Part shown: positions 30,392 to 43,202 of the stretch, in pieces
Layout of the letters: each line of letters starts with the position of its first letter
How positions within the stretch are numbered: position 1 is the first letter of the stretch
NCBI GenBank assembly: GCA_013396655.1
Contig: WBMV01008303.1
Span: forward strand, 124,001-188,000
Reading direction: 5' to 3'
Length of the DNA stretch: 64,000 bases
DNA from: Campylorhamphus procurvoides
Taxonomy: Eukaryota > Chordata > Aves > Passeriformes > Dendrocolaptidae
Program-made: the position numbers and the translations under genes
Notes under the pieces: model-generated
What the model was told of the DNA's origin: nothing
Seen by the model: only the letters and a program-made list of their open reading frames with translations
Databases searched by the model: none

Positions 30392-31816
30392 TCAGTGAAT
30401 GTGAAGGATCTTTTTGAATGTCTTCTTGAAATTCTCATTACAAAGAGGATACAGGAATGGATTTAGGGTGGAGTTCACATAGCCCAGCCATATTGTGACC
30501 ATGTGTGATTTTGAAAACTGCTCAGGGTCATGAAATGCTATTACCATAAATGACACAAAGTAGGGAATCCAGCACAGCATGAAGACTGCCATCATGACCC
30601 CTAACTGCTTCGCTGCTTTCCTCTCCCTGTTCCCATGCAGTCCTTGAATGCTCCCTTCGGAATGGGTACGTACACTTTGCCAGGTTTTCCTCAGGTAAGT
30701 CAGTCCCCTGAAATACCTGTTCTCAGTCTTTTCCTGAGCATTGCAGGCTCTTTCAGAGTTAGGATCGGAGTTCTCTCCACATGGTACCATGTCAGCAAAA
30801 GTATGGTTGTCTGATGCAACACTTGAGTCACTGTCTTGTGAACAAGACTCCTCATTTGCATTCTCTTTCATTGCACACATACACTTCTTTCTTGCTCTAT
30901 CCAGGCCTGGCTCAGACTGTGCAGGGCTGAGAGGAAAACACCTCCATTTAAAGACTTTCCCATTACTTTCGCAATCAAATGCCTTTGAAGGCTTGTCAAG
31001 ATTACTGAAATGAAGCTCTCCCTCCACATTTTTGGGCTGTGGGGAGCTTAGCTTTTCTTTGGTCGGGGCGTTCTCATCTAAGGCTTGCTTTTGGAGGGAA
31101 ATATTTTGTTCTCCTTTTATTTTGCTATGATGTATGGAATTTTTGTCTGATGAAGACCAATGTGATCCATTGATGAGCTCTCGGTGTTGGCAGTGTGTTC
31201 GAACAGCTCTGTATATTTTATAATAGAACCACAACATCAAGATAGAGGGGAGGTAGAAATTGAAAATGGCTGTCAACACTTTGAACCAGGTGACCTCAGA
31301 GAATTCAGTTTCACACTTGTTCTTCTTTACTTTCCTTTCCCCGTTATTAGCAAAAATGTGCCATCCAAGGATTGGAATGAGCCACATGAAAGAGAGCAAC
31401 CAGACCCCCAAAATCATGAGCAATGCTCTCATTTTTGTTCGGTACTTGAGATATTTCAGTGGTTGCTGAACTGACCGGTAGCGGTCAATGCACAAGATGA
31501 AGAGATTGAAAATGGAGGCAGTGCTGGCCACGTAATCCATGGACAGCCAGAACAAACAGGCTGGTAAGCCCAGGGACCATACAGGACTTAGGAGATAGAC
31601 AATATTCAGGGGCATAACAGCTGCACCAACTATAAGATCTGCAATAGAGAGGCTGACAATGTATAAATTTCCAACTGTCTGCAGTTTCTTCTCAGTTTTC
31701 ACAGCATATAGTACTAATATATTCATGACAATAGTGATCAGTGAAATGCTTCCCGGGAACAGGACCAGAAGAGCTGGGTGAGGGTTAGTTGAGTTCTCTG
31801 TTGTATTTTTTGACAT
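30392..31816 (-). CDS. HRH1: HRH1, histamine H1 receptor (complete, single coding exon)
   Basis: A 474-residue class A GPCR of the plasma membrane that binds histamine and couples mainly to Gq/11 and phospholipase C. Seven hydrophobic segments lie near residues 16-39, 47-75, 87-110, 131-150, 178-204, 403-429 and 439-459. The amine-binding Asp94 is in WLSMDYVAST (human Asp107), with Lys179, Thr182 and Asn186 in helix 5. DRY is 111-113, CWIPYF has Trp416 and Tyr419, and NPFLY (452-456) is the NPxxY motif. Cys87 and Cys168 should form the conserved disulfide. N-glycosylation sites are Asn4 and Asn8. A long third intracellular loop (about residues 205-400) is typical. The ATG at 31816 is chosen because it is the first in-frame ATG after an upstream TGA; the frame extends to a GTG at 31831 without another ATG. 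Human HRH1 has 487 residues, with a longer N terminus. Confidence 0.97.
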   Translation of the reverse strand: MSKNTTENSTNPHPALLVLFPGSISLITIVMNILVLYAVKTEKKLQTVGNLYIVSLSIADLIVGAAVMPLNIVYLLSPVWSLGLPACLFWLSMDYVASTASIFNLFILCIDRYRSVQQPLKYLKYRTKMRALLMILGVWLLSFMWLIPILGWHIFANNGERKVKKNKCETEFSEVTWFKVLTAIFNFYLPSILMLWFYYKIYRAVRTHCQHRELINGSHWSSSDKNSIHHSKIKGEQNISLQKQALDENAPTKEKLSSPQPKNVEGELHFSNLDKPSKAFDCESNGKVFKWRCFPLSPAQSEPGLDRARKKCMCAMKENANEESCSQDSDSSVASDNHTFADMVPCGENSDPNSERACNAQEKTENRYFRGLTYLRKTWQSVRTHSEGSIQGLHGNRERKAAKQLGVMMAVFMLCWIPYFVSFMVIAFHDPEQFSKSHMVTIWLGYVNSTLNPFLYPLCNENFKKTFKKILHIH

Positions 31817-31936
31817 CTTTTTCACAGGCACATAGAATGGAAATCAGGGCATATGTCCAGGCCTTGAAAAGTCACTCTTGGTTTACACTCCTTGATGAAA
31901 ATGTGTTGGATTGCTTTGTGATTTTTATTTCCAGAA
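31817..31936 (-). promoter_or_regulatory. HRH1: HRH1 5' UTR part of coding exon, with splice acceptor at 31936
   Basis: On the minus strand a strong pyrimidine tract ending TTTTTTTCTCTAG precedes 31936, giving a 120-base leader in the coding exon. The leader has two tiny upstream ORFs: ATG CCC TGA at 31852-31844 and ATG TGC CTG TGA at 31833-31822, the second stopping five bases before the receptor ATG. Confidence 0.65.
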
Positions 31937-32087
31937 CTAGAGAAAAAAACCCAAACATGCTTAATCACTATAGTATTAAAATAAAATAAAATAATAAAGC
32001 TTATCTGTGCTTCAGCTTAGCACTTAACCCTTTTAGGGCTTTCCTAAAGAGTGAATTTTTACAACATTTTACAGACAGGTTTCACAG

Positions 32088-32128
32088 ATTTCATAAAATA
32101 TTCTGAGTTGGAAGGGACCCACAAGGTA
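32088..32128 (-). mobile_element. CR1 3'-end remnant
   Basis: ATTCTGAGTTGGAAGGGACC followed by CACAAGG is the reverse complement of a CR1 terminus; about 40 bases remain. Confidence 0.6.
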
Positions 32129-33535
32129 ATTTGTGTTTTATGAAAAGTACTGGAGCAAGCTCCAGTAACCAATCCAAAATGGTTTGCAGAGGTGTTTCAG
32201 AGGGCTCCATATATTTTTCATATATATTCCCCAGAATCTGGAGAAGAAATTTCAGTCCTCACTGGTTTCATTCATTATATCTCATTAAATCACAAACCAT
32301 AACATGAACTACGTATTGGCAAACCAATTTAAAGTGTGGTAGTAAAAAGCATATTAACATGTTTTGTACTAAATAGTTTAAACAAACCAGTGATTTACAA
32401 CCTACATGTAATAGTTCAAGAATACAGCAGTTGGCAGCCAGTAGGCAATCATTCAAATTATGGGTAATGAGTAATCTCTTCCTACACAATTTAGGCTTAC
32501 ACAGATTTCAAACATCTAAAATACTATTCCTATTTTATATCAAGTGCAAAATAATAGGATTTTTTAGGATTAATAGGCTTTTACTTCCCAATTGCTAACT
32601 TCATGCATTGATGCATTTTAAATCTTGAAGCATATGGTCAATTGACCAAATTCTATCTCCAGGAGATAGAAGAAAAATGTCTGTGAGAGTGATACACATT
32701 TTGTGCCATTTTATAGTGCTTGTCTGAGTTCATGTCCTGGTAAATCTCTTAAAGCAATGAGGAAGGAAACAGACTGTAAAGATATTAGCTCAAAATTTTT
32801 ACACAAGTAACACTGAGATATGTATGGGATTTCTCATCCTCGTAATTCTAAACAAGGTCAAAACAATACAATGCAATAGATTATTCAGTAATCAATGTTT
32901 CATACTGGAATTCAATAATTCAATATTTCACTCTAACTTTATCTTTCTTATTCCAGCTTTCTTACAAGAGATTGAAGTAATTTTTCCTTAGGCTTTACTT
33001 ACAAGTGCCTGGTGTTGAGACATGTCCTTGGAAGCAGGACCATCCATAGGCAGAGAAAATAGGGACACTGTGGGGTGTGAGCTTGAAAGCCGTGCTCTGG
33101 AATTCTGTATTCTGTGTATTTCATACAGCCTTCAGGTTCTGCCATGTACAGTTCCTCAGGGACAGCTGGGCATGGATTGTCAGCAGATCAGAGGGCTCAA
33201 GCATCTCCTATGTGAGAATGAGAACAGAAATTACTCCATGGATTTTAAATCAATATGTCTGGTGATGGAAAATGGTTATATCCCACTGTCATTCTCCTCT
33301 CCACAGCTAAGCTCTGTAAACAGGGCATGGTCAGGTCAAGCAGTTGATGTTGATTGCTTCAGGGACCTCATAAAGAACGGACTGATCTTTGTGTATTTTC
33401 ATTTAAATTTATGGTAAAATAGAGGGAGATAAGGCAATAATTGTCTTCATTATTAAAAATAACAGCAAAGAAAGCTATCTGGTTAGACAACTCTCCCTCG
33501 TTATTTATTAACTGCAGATGGAATATATATGAATG

Positions 33536-33600
33536 TAGGGTTGAACGGGACGATCTCCAGAGGTCCCTTCCAACCCTAATAATTCTGTGCTTCTGTGAAT
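33536..33600 (+). mobile_element. CR1 3'-end remnant
   Basis: GGTTGAACGGGACGATCTCC, then AGAGGTCCCTTCCAACCCTA and AATTCTGTGCTTCTGTGA, the classic CR1 terminus; only the last ~65 bases are present. Confidence 0.85.
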
Positions 33601-36600
33601 TAAACATAGAGCAGGATTCAGTAAACTGTGTTGACTGCTTCCCAAACTTTCTCCTTAGCACTGCTGTGGTGAGACACTGTAGGATTTAGGAAGCAACTTG
33701 CAGAACTTGATCTGGAGTTGTACTACAAAGAAGGCATGAAGGTCTTTTATTTTAACTTTATTGCAGTGTAAGCAACCTAGTCTGGCTTTGATCTTCTGAC
33801 ATCTTCCACTGGAATAAGTCCACTTATGTGATAGGTTTAATATGGCTGGAGTGGGACTATACCTAGGTAAAAACCACCTACAGTATTAATTACTGAAATG
33901 AGCTTGCAAGAACCATTTGCTTTAGTTTAGAGTGAGTAGATCTGCAGCTGTGTTAGGATATGAAAGCTTTACAGTAGCATTGTATTTTCTCTGTTGAACA
34001 GTTTGTGGAGTTCACATATGATCTTTTACAACCCTGACTTTGGGAGTATTCTCCCACCAAAGACAGTACTTTTTTGGAGCATGTTGATAAGAAAAGAAGA
34101 CACTAAAGACATAAATGGAAGAGGGTCTCCATACCTTCATAATGAAAGTTGTATATCCAGCACATAACTTCCTAACTCTTTAGTTTAATTTGAAGCCAAA
34201 CTGTACCTCTGAATATATTAAAAAGTTGTATCAGGGGATTGAGTTGGCCACAACATGCTTAGAGTAGAGCAGAAATGCAATGTTGTCTTTGTGTGATATA
34301 TTCCTTACAACTGTCTCTTTGCATTTCCTAGCACATGACACGATGTGCTGCTGTTGTTTCTACACTAGATTTTTCGGATCATGCAAAATTCTCTTTAAGT
34401 TCTGGTAGGCATTTAGCAGCATATCAGACATACTGCAGTTCCACACTCATGTGTGCACAGGAAAAATAACCTGGTGTCTTTCTTGAGTCTTCTAGGGGTC
34501 CACAGAAGGTTTGCAATGAAGGAGACTGCACCCAGCAGAGTCCATGCCCTTCCAACAAGGAGTTACTTACAGAGGGCTTACATCTCTCTTTTATACACAG
34601 ACCAACAGAACAGTGCAAGAACAGCCAGTCAAGTTGCCCTCAGAAGTGAAGGTGAGTGCACACAAAATAGCATGCAGAGAACTTGCTTTTATTTGCAAAA
34701 AATGTTATGTTACTACTTAGTGCCCTCTAATACCACACTGTATTCAGAGCCTTGGCCCTCTCTTGCCCACTAAGCGTATGTTGAATTGCTATGTTTGCCA
34801 CTCTTTGTTGGAATTAACACATTTTGCCACACAGTTTTGTCCAATGGAAGATAATTAGAAAGCAATAAGCCTTTCTCCATGCTGTGAAACTCACCGATCG
34901 CCTCTTCTGTGCTCTAAGGAAGATTGTAATCTATACATTTCCTTCTTAAACTTCCTCCCATCACCATTAGTAGTGATGGTACCAAATATCATGAGCAGTT
35001 AGTCATAGTGGCAGCCCTGTGACTTGCAATAGCAGTTCCTTGCTCTTCCTTGATGCACTGTAAGCTGCTTGTGGTATATGTACTCCTGTTCAGGAGCTAC
35101 TGGTTTAATTCCTTATCTATAACTCAGTTCCCAGTAGAGGAATAGTAATAATATTGAATAAATGGGGTTTAATGTTTGGATAGTTTAACTCCAGTTACAT
35201 GAAGAGATTTTAAAGAAAACAGTTGGTCTATGGTCTTGGACTGCTTTTTTGAATTTCTAAACCCTGACCTCATCCAGAAATGTCTCTCTAAGTTTTGTAC
35301 TCTGTAAAGAGCTTTTCCTACAAGTAAAATCAACAATCATGATGTTTGTTATTGTATCACAGTTCCAAGGAAAAAGAATCTACTGGATGACGCTAAGTAG
35401 ATGCCTTACTGACTCATTAGTGCAGGTTCAACCCCGACTAAGTGGGAGTAAGTTTCTATAAAGAGAGGCTGGCATATCTCTTATGGATGCGTTTTTAAGA
35501 AACTACAGCTCCAACAGGAAAAGGCTGGGCTAGAGCAGAATTCTTGTTCATCAGACTAAGTTCAAGGCAGAAGGTAAGATTTGATTTCAGATGACCTGTA
35601 CTCATCATGTTGTACTCAAGAAACCTATTTGTTTCTAGTGATTTGCTTTAATTATGCTTTAGGTATTGAAAGTTTTACCATGCTACAAGTTTGATTAATT
35701 TCCCTCTCAAAGATTCATTCATTTCTCTCTAAGGAAACGTTCCCTTTTCAATGCCTGCCAATATTCAAGGAATATTTTTGAGAAAAAGTAAATGAAAAAC
35801 CTTGACAACCTGCCTGCTGTTCCCACTCAAACAACCCACTGTCTCAGTCTAAAAAAGACATGGGTTTGTTGTTATGGGTTTTTTTTCTTTCTCAGAAAAG
35901 TGTCTTCCACTATCAAAGGAAAGACTAAATTCCAGCTGTCCTTGTTGTCTCTCCTAGGTAGTCTGAAATGGAAAGATACCTAATCTGAAGATTTAGTGCC
36001 TGACCAATCAAATTTTGTCAGTCCTGCTGGATTGTCCTCTTTCCTTCACATACCTATTTTAAGAGCAGTGGAAGTTTTGAATAAATCTTTTGCTACATGA
36101 ACAAACACCCCAGCCTGACTTATAAATACTTTCATTCCTTGTTTTTGTTATGACCCTTCCTTTGTGTGGAGAAACTCCTTAACAACAGATTTGGACATCT
36201 GGCCATCTAGTTGTGCATTAACTTGCATTCCCTGTTTTAGTGGTAGAGAATTTTCAGTGGTTCTTGAAGTAAATACTATCTTGGGGAATAAATGAGGCCA
36301 GAACTAATGTAGCAGATGCGCTGAAATCTACTTTACAGACTAGACTGCAGAGAAAATTGCTGTCTGAGTTGTTGGATTTGAGCTTTACATACTGATTTAG
36401 AAGCCGGATTCCCCAAGAAATGATCAGGCCTTCTGCATGCCAGTGGTGATTGGGAAAGGTGTTCTTCCCAGAGAGGGGAAGGGCAAGCAGGCTGTTTCTG
36501 AAGCCTCCTCCACACTTTCACTTCCAAAGAGTCTTGATGGTCCAATGCTATAATTGCTGTGCTTTTTATCCCTCCTGGTTCTGTCACTTGTCTAAAAAAA

Positions 36601-38087
36601 TATCTTCAGATCTAGAGCAAGAACAAAGCAGAATAGAAGAAACAGCGTGGTTAGATCCACACTCCTAAGACATTTATTCAGTTATCTCTAGGAATACACA
36701 TTACAAATGATTTTAAAATACTTCAGCTGAAGGTTCCTTGAATTTATTTGTCCAGCTGTTCTGAATGTGGAGTACACTGTGACTGGTCCTCTCACACCTA
36801 GAGCAGTGAACAGGGGGCTGCTTCATTCAGTGTTACAAAAGGATTAGAGCAAAGTCAACTTGTCTGCCCTTCTACTGAGGTGCTATATAGCTTGGTTGTG
36901 GTCTGTTCTGTGATATTAAGTTTATCCTTATTTCTCTAACTTGGATGGTGATGTTCTAAGGACAACAAGCAGATTTTGTGAACAACAAGAAAATGGAATG
37001 CAGAGTGTATTGTGAAGGGGACTTGAAGTTTTTAAGTAACCTTAGGAGGTTTTTCAAGGAGAAAAAAGTATTTATTATTATTATAATTATATGACACACT
37101 GAATTTGTAACTGGCTTATGTAGACATATTTTCTTTTCAGTCCAGTGATTCTACTGTGCTATCCCTATTTTGTTTTTTAGTTTGTATATTTGGTTATTAG
37201 GGTACAGGCTGTCAGGATTGCAGATAAATACTTCTGCTTTTATTTAATTGAGGATATATTACATCCAGCTTTTTTTAAATGAAGCATAATTCACAGAGCA
37301 AGAAAACATTTGTGCTGGCTGAAAAATTTAAAAATATAAGTGGAAGTTCAGCTTCAGGCTTGGTAGATGATGTTTGACGTGATTATACTTAATATTTTCA
37401 TGTTTTATCTTTTGCAGAATGACAGCAGTTGCTGCTACAGCCTCCCACACTGGCAGACTACAGGCTGCTGTCAATACAGACTTTGCTGATTGCTGATCTT
37501 CAGGCTTTTATTCGGCTGAGGGCCCTGGTTCAGTAGGAATGAAATTGACTACAATTTTACTTATTTGCCAGCAAAAACTTCAGACCTCCTTCTGGAAGTT
37601 TTAGCATGAATAACACAAATCAATATATACAGCCATGCACACACAGATCCCAAGGCCTTTGAACTTTGTGAGGAAATTGAGTTGTTGAATCTGAGGTACC
37701 ACTGCACTTCCTCAGCTCACATCTTGATCAAGATGCTGTACTGTGGCTGCTTGTGAAAATACTGGTCTCTTTTAGAAAGAACCATCTCCTCTGGTGTTCT
37801 GCCCTTCCTCCCACCTCCCTCTTACTGGTGTATTATTCTTTGCATTGGATTAAGAATACTGTACTGGATCCCACCTTTAATCATCTCCCTGCTTTGCAGT
37901 CAGATATCCTTGGATAACTACCAAGTGTATGTGTTGCTGTTGGATTTCAGGGGAGTGAGAAGCAGGGAAGAAAAAGAGCTTTTTATTTTGTGCTGTGAGA
38001 AAAAACATGCTCATTTTACCACCCACAAATTTCTTGGGAGTCATTTAAAAATACTGTAATGACAATAATATAAAATTTTGCCATTAA

Positions 38088-38170
38088 ACCAAACCAAAAC
38101 AAAACCAAGCCAAAACCAACCAAACAAACAGAAACCCCCCCACACCAACCAAACAAACTAAAAAAAACAA
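38088..38170. repeat. A/C-rich low-complexity tract
   Basis: Repeated AACCAAACC-type units with a run of C, an imperfect simple sequence. It creates an artefactual minus-strand open frame. Confidence 0.8.
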
Positions 38171-39417
38171 AGCAACTGTGTAGGCAGTTCTGTTTGCCTT
38201 TGCTGATCTTACACACTTTCCACTTTAAAATAGGAAGTTGTGCTGTTCATGGAGGGGATTCAGGCCCAGAGCTTGGTAGGTGTTTCTATGTCATGGCTGG
38301 GTGGTCAGTCACCTTCTGGATTGAGATATTATGTTCCATACTGCTATGAACACACATCACTGCAGGGGAACTGGACAAACTATTACAACCTGTCAAAAGC
38401 AAATTATTTCTGTAAAATATACAAGCTCATGGCATTTGGTACAAATGCAGCTTTACTCTCAAGCAATGCAAAGTTTGAGGTGTTTATGACTTCAGTTGTG
38501 CCTACACAGGGATGCTGATTTGATGCCATTTGACATGAGGAGCCTAATTTTCTACCTGGTTATGACTTGTCTATATGGACAAAGAGCTTGTAAAAGAAAT
38601 ATTCTGAAACAAATCTAATCCAACCCAGGTATTTTAACTTCAGCTCAATCTGACTCTCTGCCCTTCCATCAGGTCTTCTGTTCCTGTCCTTGGGCACTGC
38701 CAAACACAGGAATTCAATTTTCAAATTTAAGACTCATTTTAAGGGCCAATTTTTGACCAAAGACTGATCACATAAATACTCCTCTGGAGGTTCTTGCTCT
38801 CATTAATTGTAACCAGAGCACCATCAAAGTTCTTTTCCCTGAGACATCCCCTGCCATTCAGCTACTGACAGAACCTTGGCTAGGGAAACACTACTTATTA
38901 TTTAACAAGTGAAAACAAGCCTGGAGGCAAATCATAATACAGAAAGCCTTAATTTACAGGAATAGAGTTGCAGGCGCATAACTTGTTTAGGAACCCTCTG
39001 AAAACAACTTAGGAAACAGAAAAATAAAGAAAAGCAAACTGCAGCGACTTAAAAGAAGAGGGTGGAGAAGCTCACAAATGGAATAGTGAATTCCAGGAGG
39101 AGCATATAAAAAAGAAAGCAATCAAGTTACATTGACTATTATAATCGACTTTCTGCTGGTTCATGGATCACAGTAGATCCAACTCCTTTGAATCAGTTAA
39201 TAAATAATGAACATTCAAAAACCATCCAACAAGCAGCCTAAAAATCTCATCTAACCTGGTAGCAGTCAATATCTGGCTGTATGCAGAGAGATTGTTACTG
39301 GAATCCATTCATCCTAAGAAAGGAAATAAACTTTTGTATATATAAAAGTTAAAAATGAAACCCATCTGGAGAATCCTTAGAGAAATTGTTTAGTTTTAGC
39401 CACTTGAGAGCAGATGT

Positions 39418-39433
39418 ATTTATTTATTTATTA
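39418..39433. repeat. (TATT)n short tandem repeat
   Basis: About four tandem copies of TATT/TTTA in an AT-rich intron. Confidence 0.75.
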
Positions 39434-42299
39434 CTCTTGTTGATGAATGTGTATCAACAGCTCTAATTCATGATGGGGAATACAGACCTGGAGCAGAGGG
39501 GGTTTTTATATTCAGTGTACAGCAGTAGAGTCAATATTAGTAGGCAGAGATCTTGATATCACGTCTTAACTTCCAATAATGTCTCCTAAACCAGGATAGT
39601 TTGAAAGTGTAGCTTCAGTACCTTTCAAGTGCTGGATGTATGAAGTGAGACTTGGAAATTTATTGGATGTCTGGGTGTTTCTATTTCTCCCTGGTGTCCT
39701 GTCTGATCTCGACCCAACAGCTTTATAATGCTGCTCTCCTCTGGTGGCTGAGCTTCATTTTTATATAATAATAATGAATCTTCCTAAGTTTACATTGTTG
39801 GTAATGTATACATGTGGTTAGCAGTATAATCAACTATTTAATTAAACAATTTTTAGGTACCATTGTATTATGATTTATTTTTTTCTGAGTAAGTATATTA
39901 TTTTTAAGCTTGTGCCTTAACCTGAAATTGTCAAGAGATAGATAGATATGCTTTTTTAACTCTGGTTGGCATTTTTTAACAACTCTCTAACACTGGGCCT
40001 ATATTTCATGAGCATTAAAACCAGACTAACAGAAGATGGACACATTCCACAGAATGTTTTGACCTTCAAAATGTAAACTCAGACTTCTACAAAACTCTTC
40101 TTCCAGTGGCTCAACTTTCTAGTTTGTTGTATAAATGTCAGTTTTTCCATGACAAAAACCAGTCTCATGCCTATGATAGTATTCCCCATATATGGATAAT
40201 TTTTGTCCAGAGACTGGGAGAAAACCCCATCATTACTAGAATCCTAAAGCTTCCAGATATGTATTAATTTTCCCAAGTCTAAACATTATCAGTATCATCT
40301 AATTTGTCATCAATATGATCTCTCAGCAAAACAGTATTTAAATGTTATTTTCTTTCAGTAGTGCTGTGCTGCAGCAGTCTTACCTTCTTTACTCCATTAC
40401 TTGTATGTAAAAAGATACTTTTGGTGTAGTTGTTAGACCTACGTAATAATTGCTGTAGCAGATGAAAAGTCCTTTTTGCTTCGATGTAGTAAACAAAACC
40501 ATGACCTGTAAAATCTCTTATAAAGGAGGGGGATTTCCCAGTAATGTGGTTCCTTTAAAGCTGAGTAGCCTTTGTGGTGCCTTTTCACTGAGGATCTATT
40601 CTGTTATTGGAATCCATTACTCCAGCTCACTAAAACAGAACAGCTTTCATACAGGGATAGAAAAAAATTCTTTAGTTTTTACAATTTCACCTTGTGCTGT
40701 GCTGCTACTTACTCCAAGTCCTTGATGAACTATAAAACTAGCTGGCTTTAATCCTCCTGCATCAGAAATGCAGTCAGCTTTTAAAAATGTAGCTCAACCT
40801 GTCATTCAAATATCGAAATCTGTTTCTTTCCAAGTGACTTGGTAAGTCACGCTCATAAAACTCAAAAATAATGTATGTCAACAAGAGTTAATTCTTTTGA
40901 TGTTGAGGTTGATCCCTGTGAAATTTCTTTGAAGATTTACCAAAATGAACTTGAATTCAGCTCAAGTGAATGGTTTGCAGCTATATGAAAGACTTAATCA
41001 TGAAAGTGCACAAGTTTAGAAATCCTAATGGGTGTAAAGACTTATGTTCTCCTTGCACTGTTAATGAAAGTAAACTCTTACTGAAAGGTTTCGTTTCCTC
41101 TCACTTGTATATGTTAATGTACAAATCACTTTTTTTCTTTAATTTGGAATATATGTTGAGTAATCAGTCTCTTCAAACTTCTGGTAAACTTACTGTAGCG
41201 ATATGAATTCCTTTATATTTTAGCAATATGTCATGAATATATAAAGTATTTCATTTATAGAAATACATATCTGACTTATTAAATAACTTCCAGCTGTTCT
41301 CCAGGCAGCTTTACTGTTGCTTGTTGAATTACACAGATGGCTGAGATGCACTGGTGGAGCACAAGGGCTCTTACAGCTAGAGAGCTTGGTGCCTTGCAAG
41401 TAAACAATTTAAAAGCAGCTTGTCCAAGAAGTCCGATTCATGCCATCATTTCTACCCAGTGTCTGTAAAGGAAAGCCTGGGGAGGCTGGTTCAAGAACTG
41501 CCCATGGTACAGGTTTAGAGAAGGTTATGTCCATACTATAGCCCCCCCTACCCTTTACCACCTCAGGAAATGTTGGACTTTTATGTATTTGAGAAATGCC
41601 ACAAGATCTGTAGGGTAATTAATGAAAGCATGATTTTTTCCCACCTGAAAGAGCACAATTCCCTTCAGACATACCTTCCTCTTTCTTAAGCCAAGCCACT
41701 GTTCTTCCTTAAAACATAGAACCAACCCCTCCCTGCCTTTTTCTCAGCCATGTACTCTTTCATGGAAACTTAGCAGTTGTCAAAAGAAAACTAAGACTGT
41801 AAATATATTTTACAGGTAGACAGAAACTCACCCTAACCATCTTTATTCAAGTGGTCAGTGTGGCCATTAAGTACAACGGAGAACCTGGACTTTATCCATC
41901 TGTTTCCCTTCCTTTCCCCTTGCACTTGCCCATGACCTTCGTGCTCTGTCCTTTGCTGGCCGGGGGCTCCTCTCTGCTCCCGGGGCAGTGCCCATGCCTG
42001 GGAGCCCTGGAGCAGCCGGGGCTGGTGGGTGCTGGGACGGGGCACCCTTTGGTGCTGCCGGGATTTTAGCTTGGACCAACGTCCTCCGGGGAAGAAAGGT
42101 GCCTGAGCTTCTTAGAGTGTATTGATGCGCCTTTTGTCTTTTTTCCTTAGCTTTGTTTGCCCCTCCGTGGGACCCTTTGCTCACCCTGCACACCCCTCTG
42201 CTATTTTGGGCTGTGCTGCCAGCTCTTAACTGGGATGAGCCAGATGACGAGCAGCCAGCTGCTGCGAAGTGTTTTCAATTAAAGCGTGAGTCAAACCCG

Positions 42300-42930
42300 C
42301 CGTGTGTTCGTGGGCTGTTTCGTTCTTGCCCGCTTTCTTCGCCCCCAGCCCTCCTCCCCGTGCTCAGCGCCATCTCCGCCTGTCTCGGCTGGACCAGCAG
42401 ACCCCAGCGCTTCCCGAGCCTCCCATCTCCCTCCCGCTGCCCAGCCGAGGATGCCGTGCACCCCAGCTCTCCCTTCCCTTAGCCCATCCGCCGTCCACTC
42501 ACCGGCAAATCGAGGAGGGGAGCGGGGCCGGCTCCGGCAGCTCCGGCAGCTCGGGGGGTCCCTCCTTCGCCCTCCCGGGCAGTGCCCGCCGCTGGGCAGG
42601 GCTGGAAAGGGATGCGATGCCCTGTCCTCCTCTCCTGCCCTCCGGAGCGGAGCTGGGCGGGACTCCGGGAGCTGCAGAGCGAGTTTCCTCCTTCCCCGGT
42701 GCGGGGCAGAGAGCGGGAAGAGCCCCGTGCTGTCCCCGGTCCCTCCGTGCCCGCTCCCCGCGGCTCTGCCCGGCTCGGCTCGGCTCGGCTCGGCTCGGCC
42801 GGGACTGCAAACCTGTGGGAATCAAAGGTTGCTTCCGTCTGCAGCGAGGAGAGCGCCCCGAAGGTGACGTGTGAATTCACCCGGGGAAATACCAGGAGGA
42901 TCAGAAATCGCATCCCGGTTTGGGATCATC
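42300..42930 (-). promoter_or_regulatory. HRH1: CpG island, candidate distal HRH1 promoter and noncoding first exon
   Basis: A second CpG-rich block, with GC-rich shoulders from about 41.9 kb. On the minus strand it has a near-perfect splice donor, TTTGCCG|GTGAGT, with the exon ending at 42503. Together with the acceptor at 31936 this fits a noncoding HRH1 first exon. There are long open frames in several frames on both strands, as expected of CpG-rich noncoding DNA, and none resembles a known protein. A plus-strand transcript is also possible. Confidence 0.5.
42771..42800. repeat. (CGGCT)n pentanucleotide repeat
   Basis: Six tandem CGGCT copies inside the CpG island, probably length-variable and near the putative transcription start. 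Confidence 0.9.
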
Positions 42931-42956
42931 CCAGCACCTGATCCGGCCGTAGGACT

Positions 42957-43001
42957 GTCACTCTTGTCACTCTTGTCCCTCTTGTCACTCTTGTCACTCT
43001 T
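42957..43001. repeat. 9-bp tandem repeat GTCACTCTT
   Basis: Five consecutive copies, one with a single change (GTCCCTCTT), at the edge of the CpG island. Confidence 0.9.
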
Positions 43002-43202
43002 GCTCTGATAACGAGCGTGTGTTCTGAAGTAGCTCGGTACGTGCAGTTTCTCGTAGTGGAGCTGCCTTACAAAACTAGTTTAAGACCTGGAAAATCTCAA
43101 ATGTGTAACACGATATTGCATATGTTAACTAACTTGATATTTTTTGACTTCCATAGGTCCAGTACATCTGCTCTGTGTTAAATATACACGCAGAGTTTGG
43201 GT

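Larger units (their letters stand above)
31937..42502 (-). other. HRH1: Probable HRH1 leader intron
   Basis: About 10.6 kb between the acceptor at 31936 and a consensus minus-strand donor at 42502. No coding exon is recognised. It contains small CR1 remnants at 32088 and 33536, A/C-rich simple sequence at 38088-38170 and TATT repeats near 39418. That this is one intron is inference from the two splice sites and the HRH1 gene structure in mammals. Confidence 0.45.

Noticed and set aside
31817..31831. HRH1 frame extended five codons upstream to give 479 residues
   Set aside because: The codon at 31831 is GTG, not ATG; the first in-frame ATG is at 31816 and has A at -3.
33022..33417. 131-codon plus-strand open frame upstream of HRH1
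   Set aside because: No recognisable domain, no splice or promoter context, and length within chance for this window.
42286..42941. Overlapping open frames of 100-190 codons in the second CpG island
   Set aside because: They are open in several frames on both strands, Pro/Ser/Arg/Gly-rich and match no family I know; expected for CpG-rich noncoding DNA.
42957..43001. CRISPR-like short repeats
   Set aside because: Nine-base units directly adjacent with no spacers, in a vertebrate genome; a simple tandem repeat.
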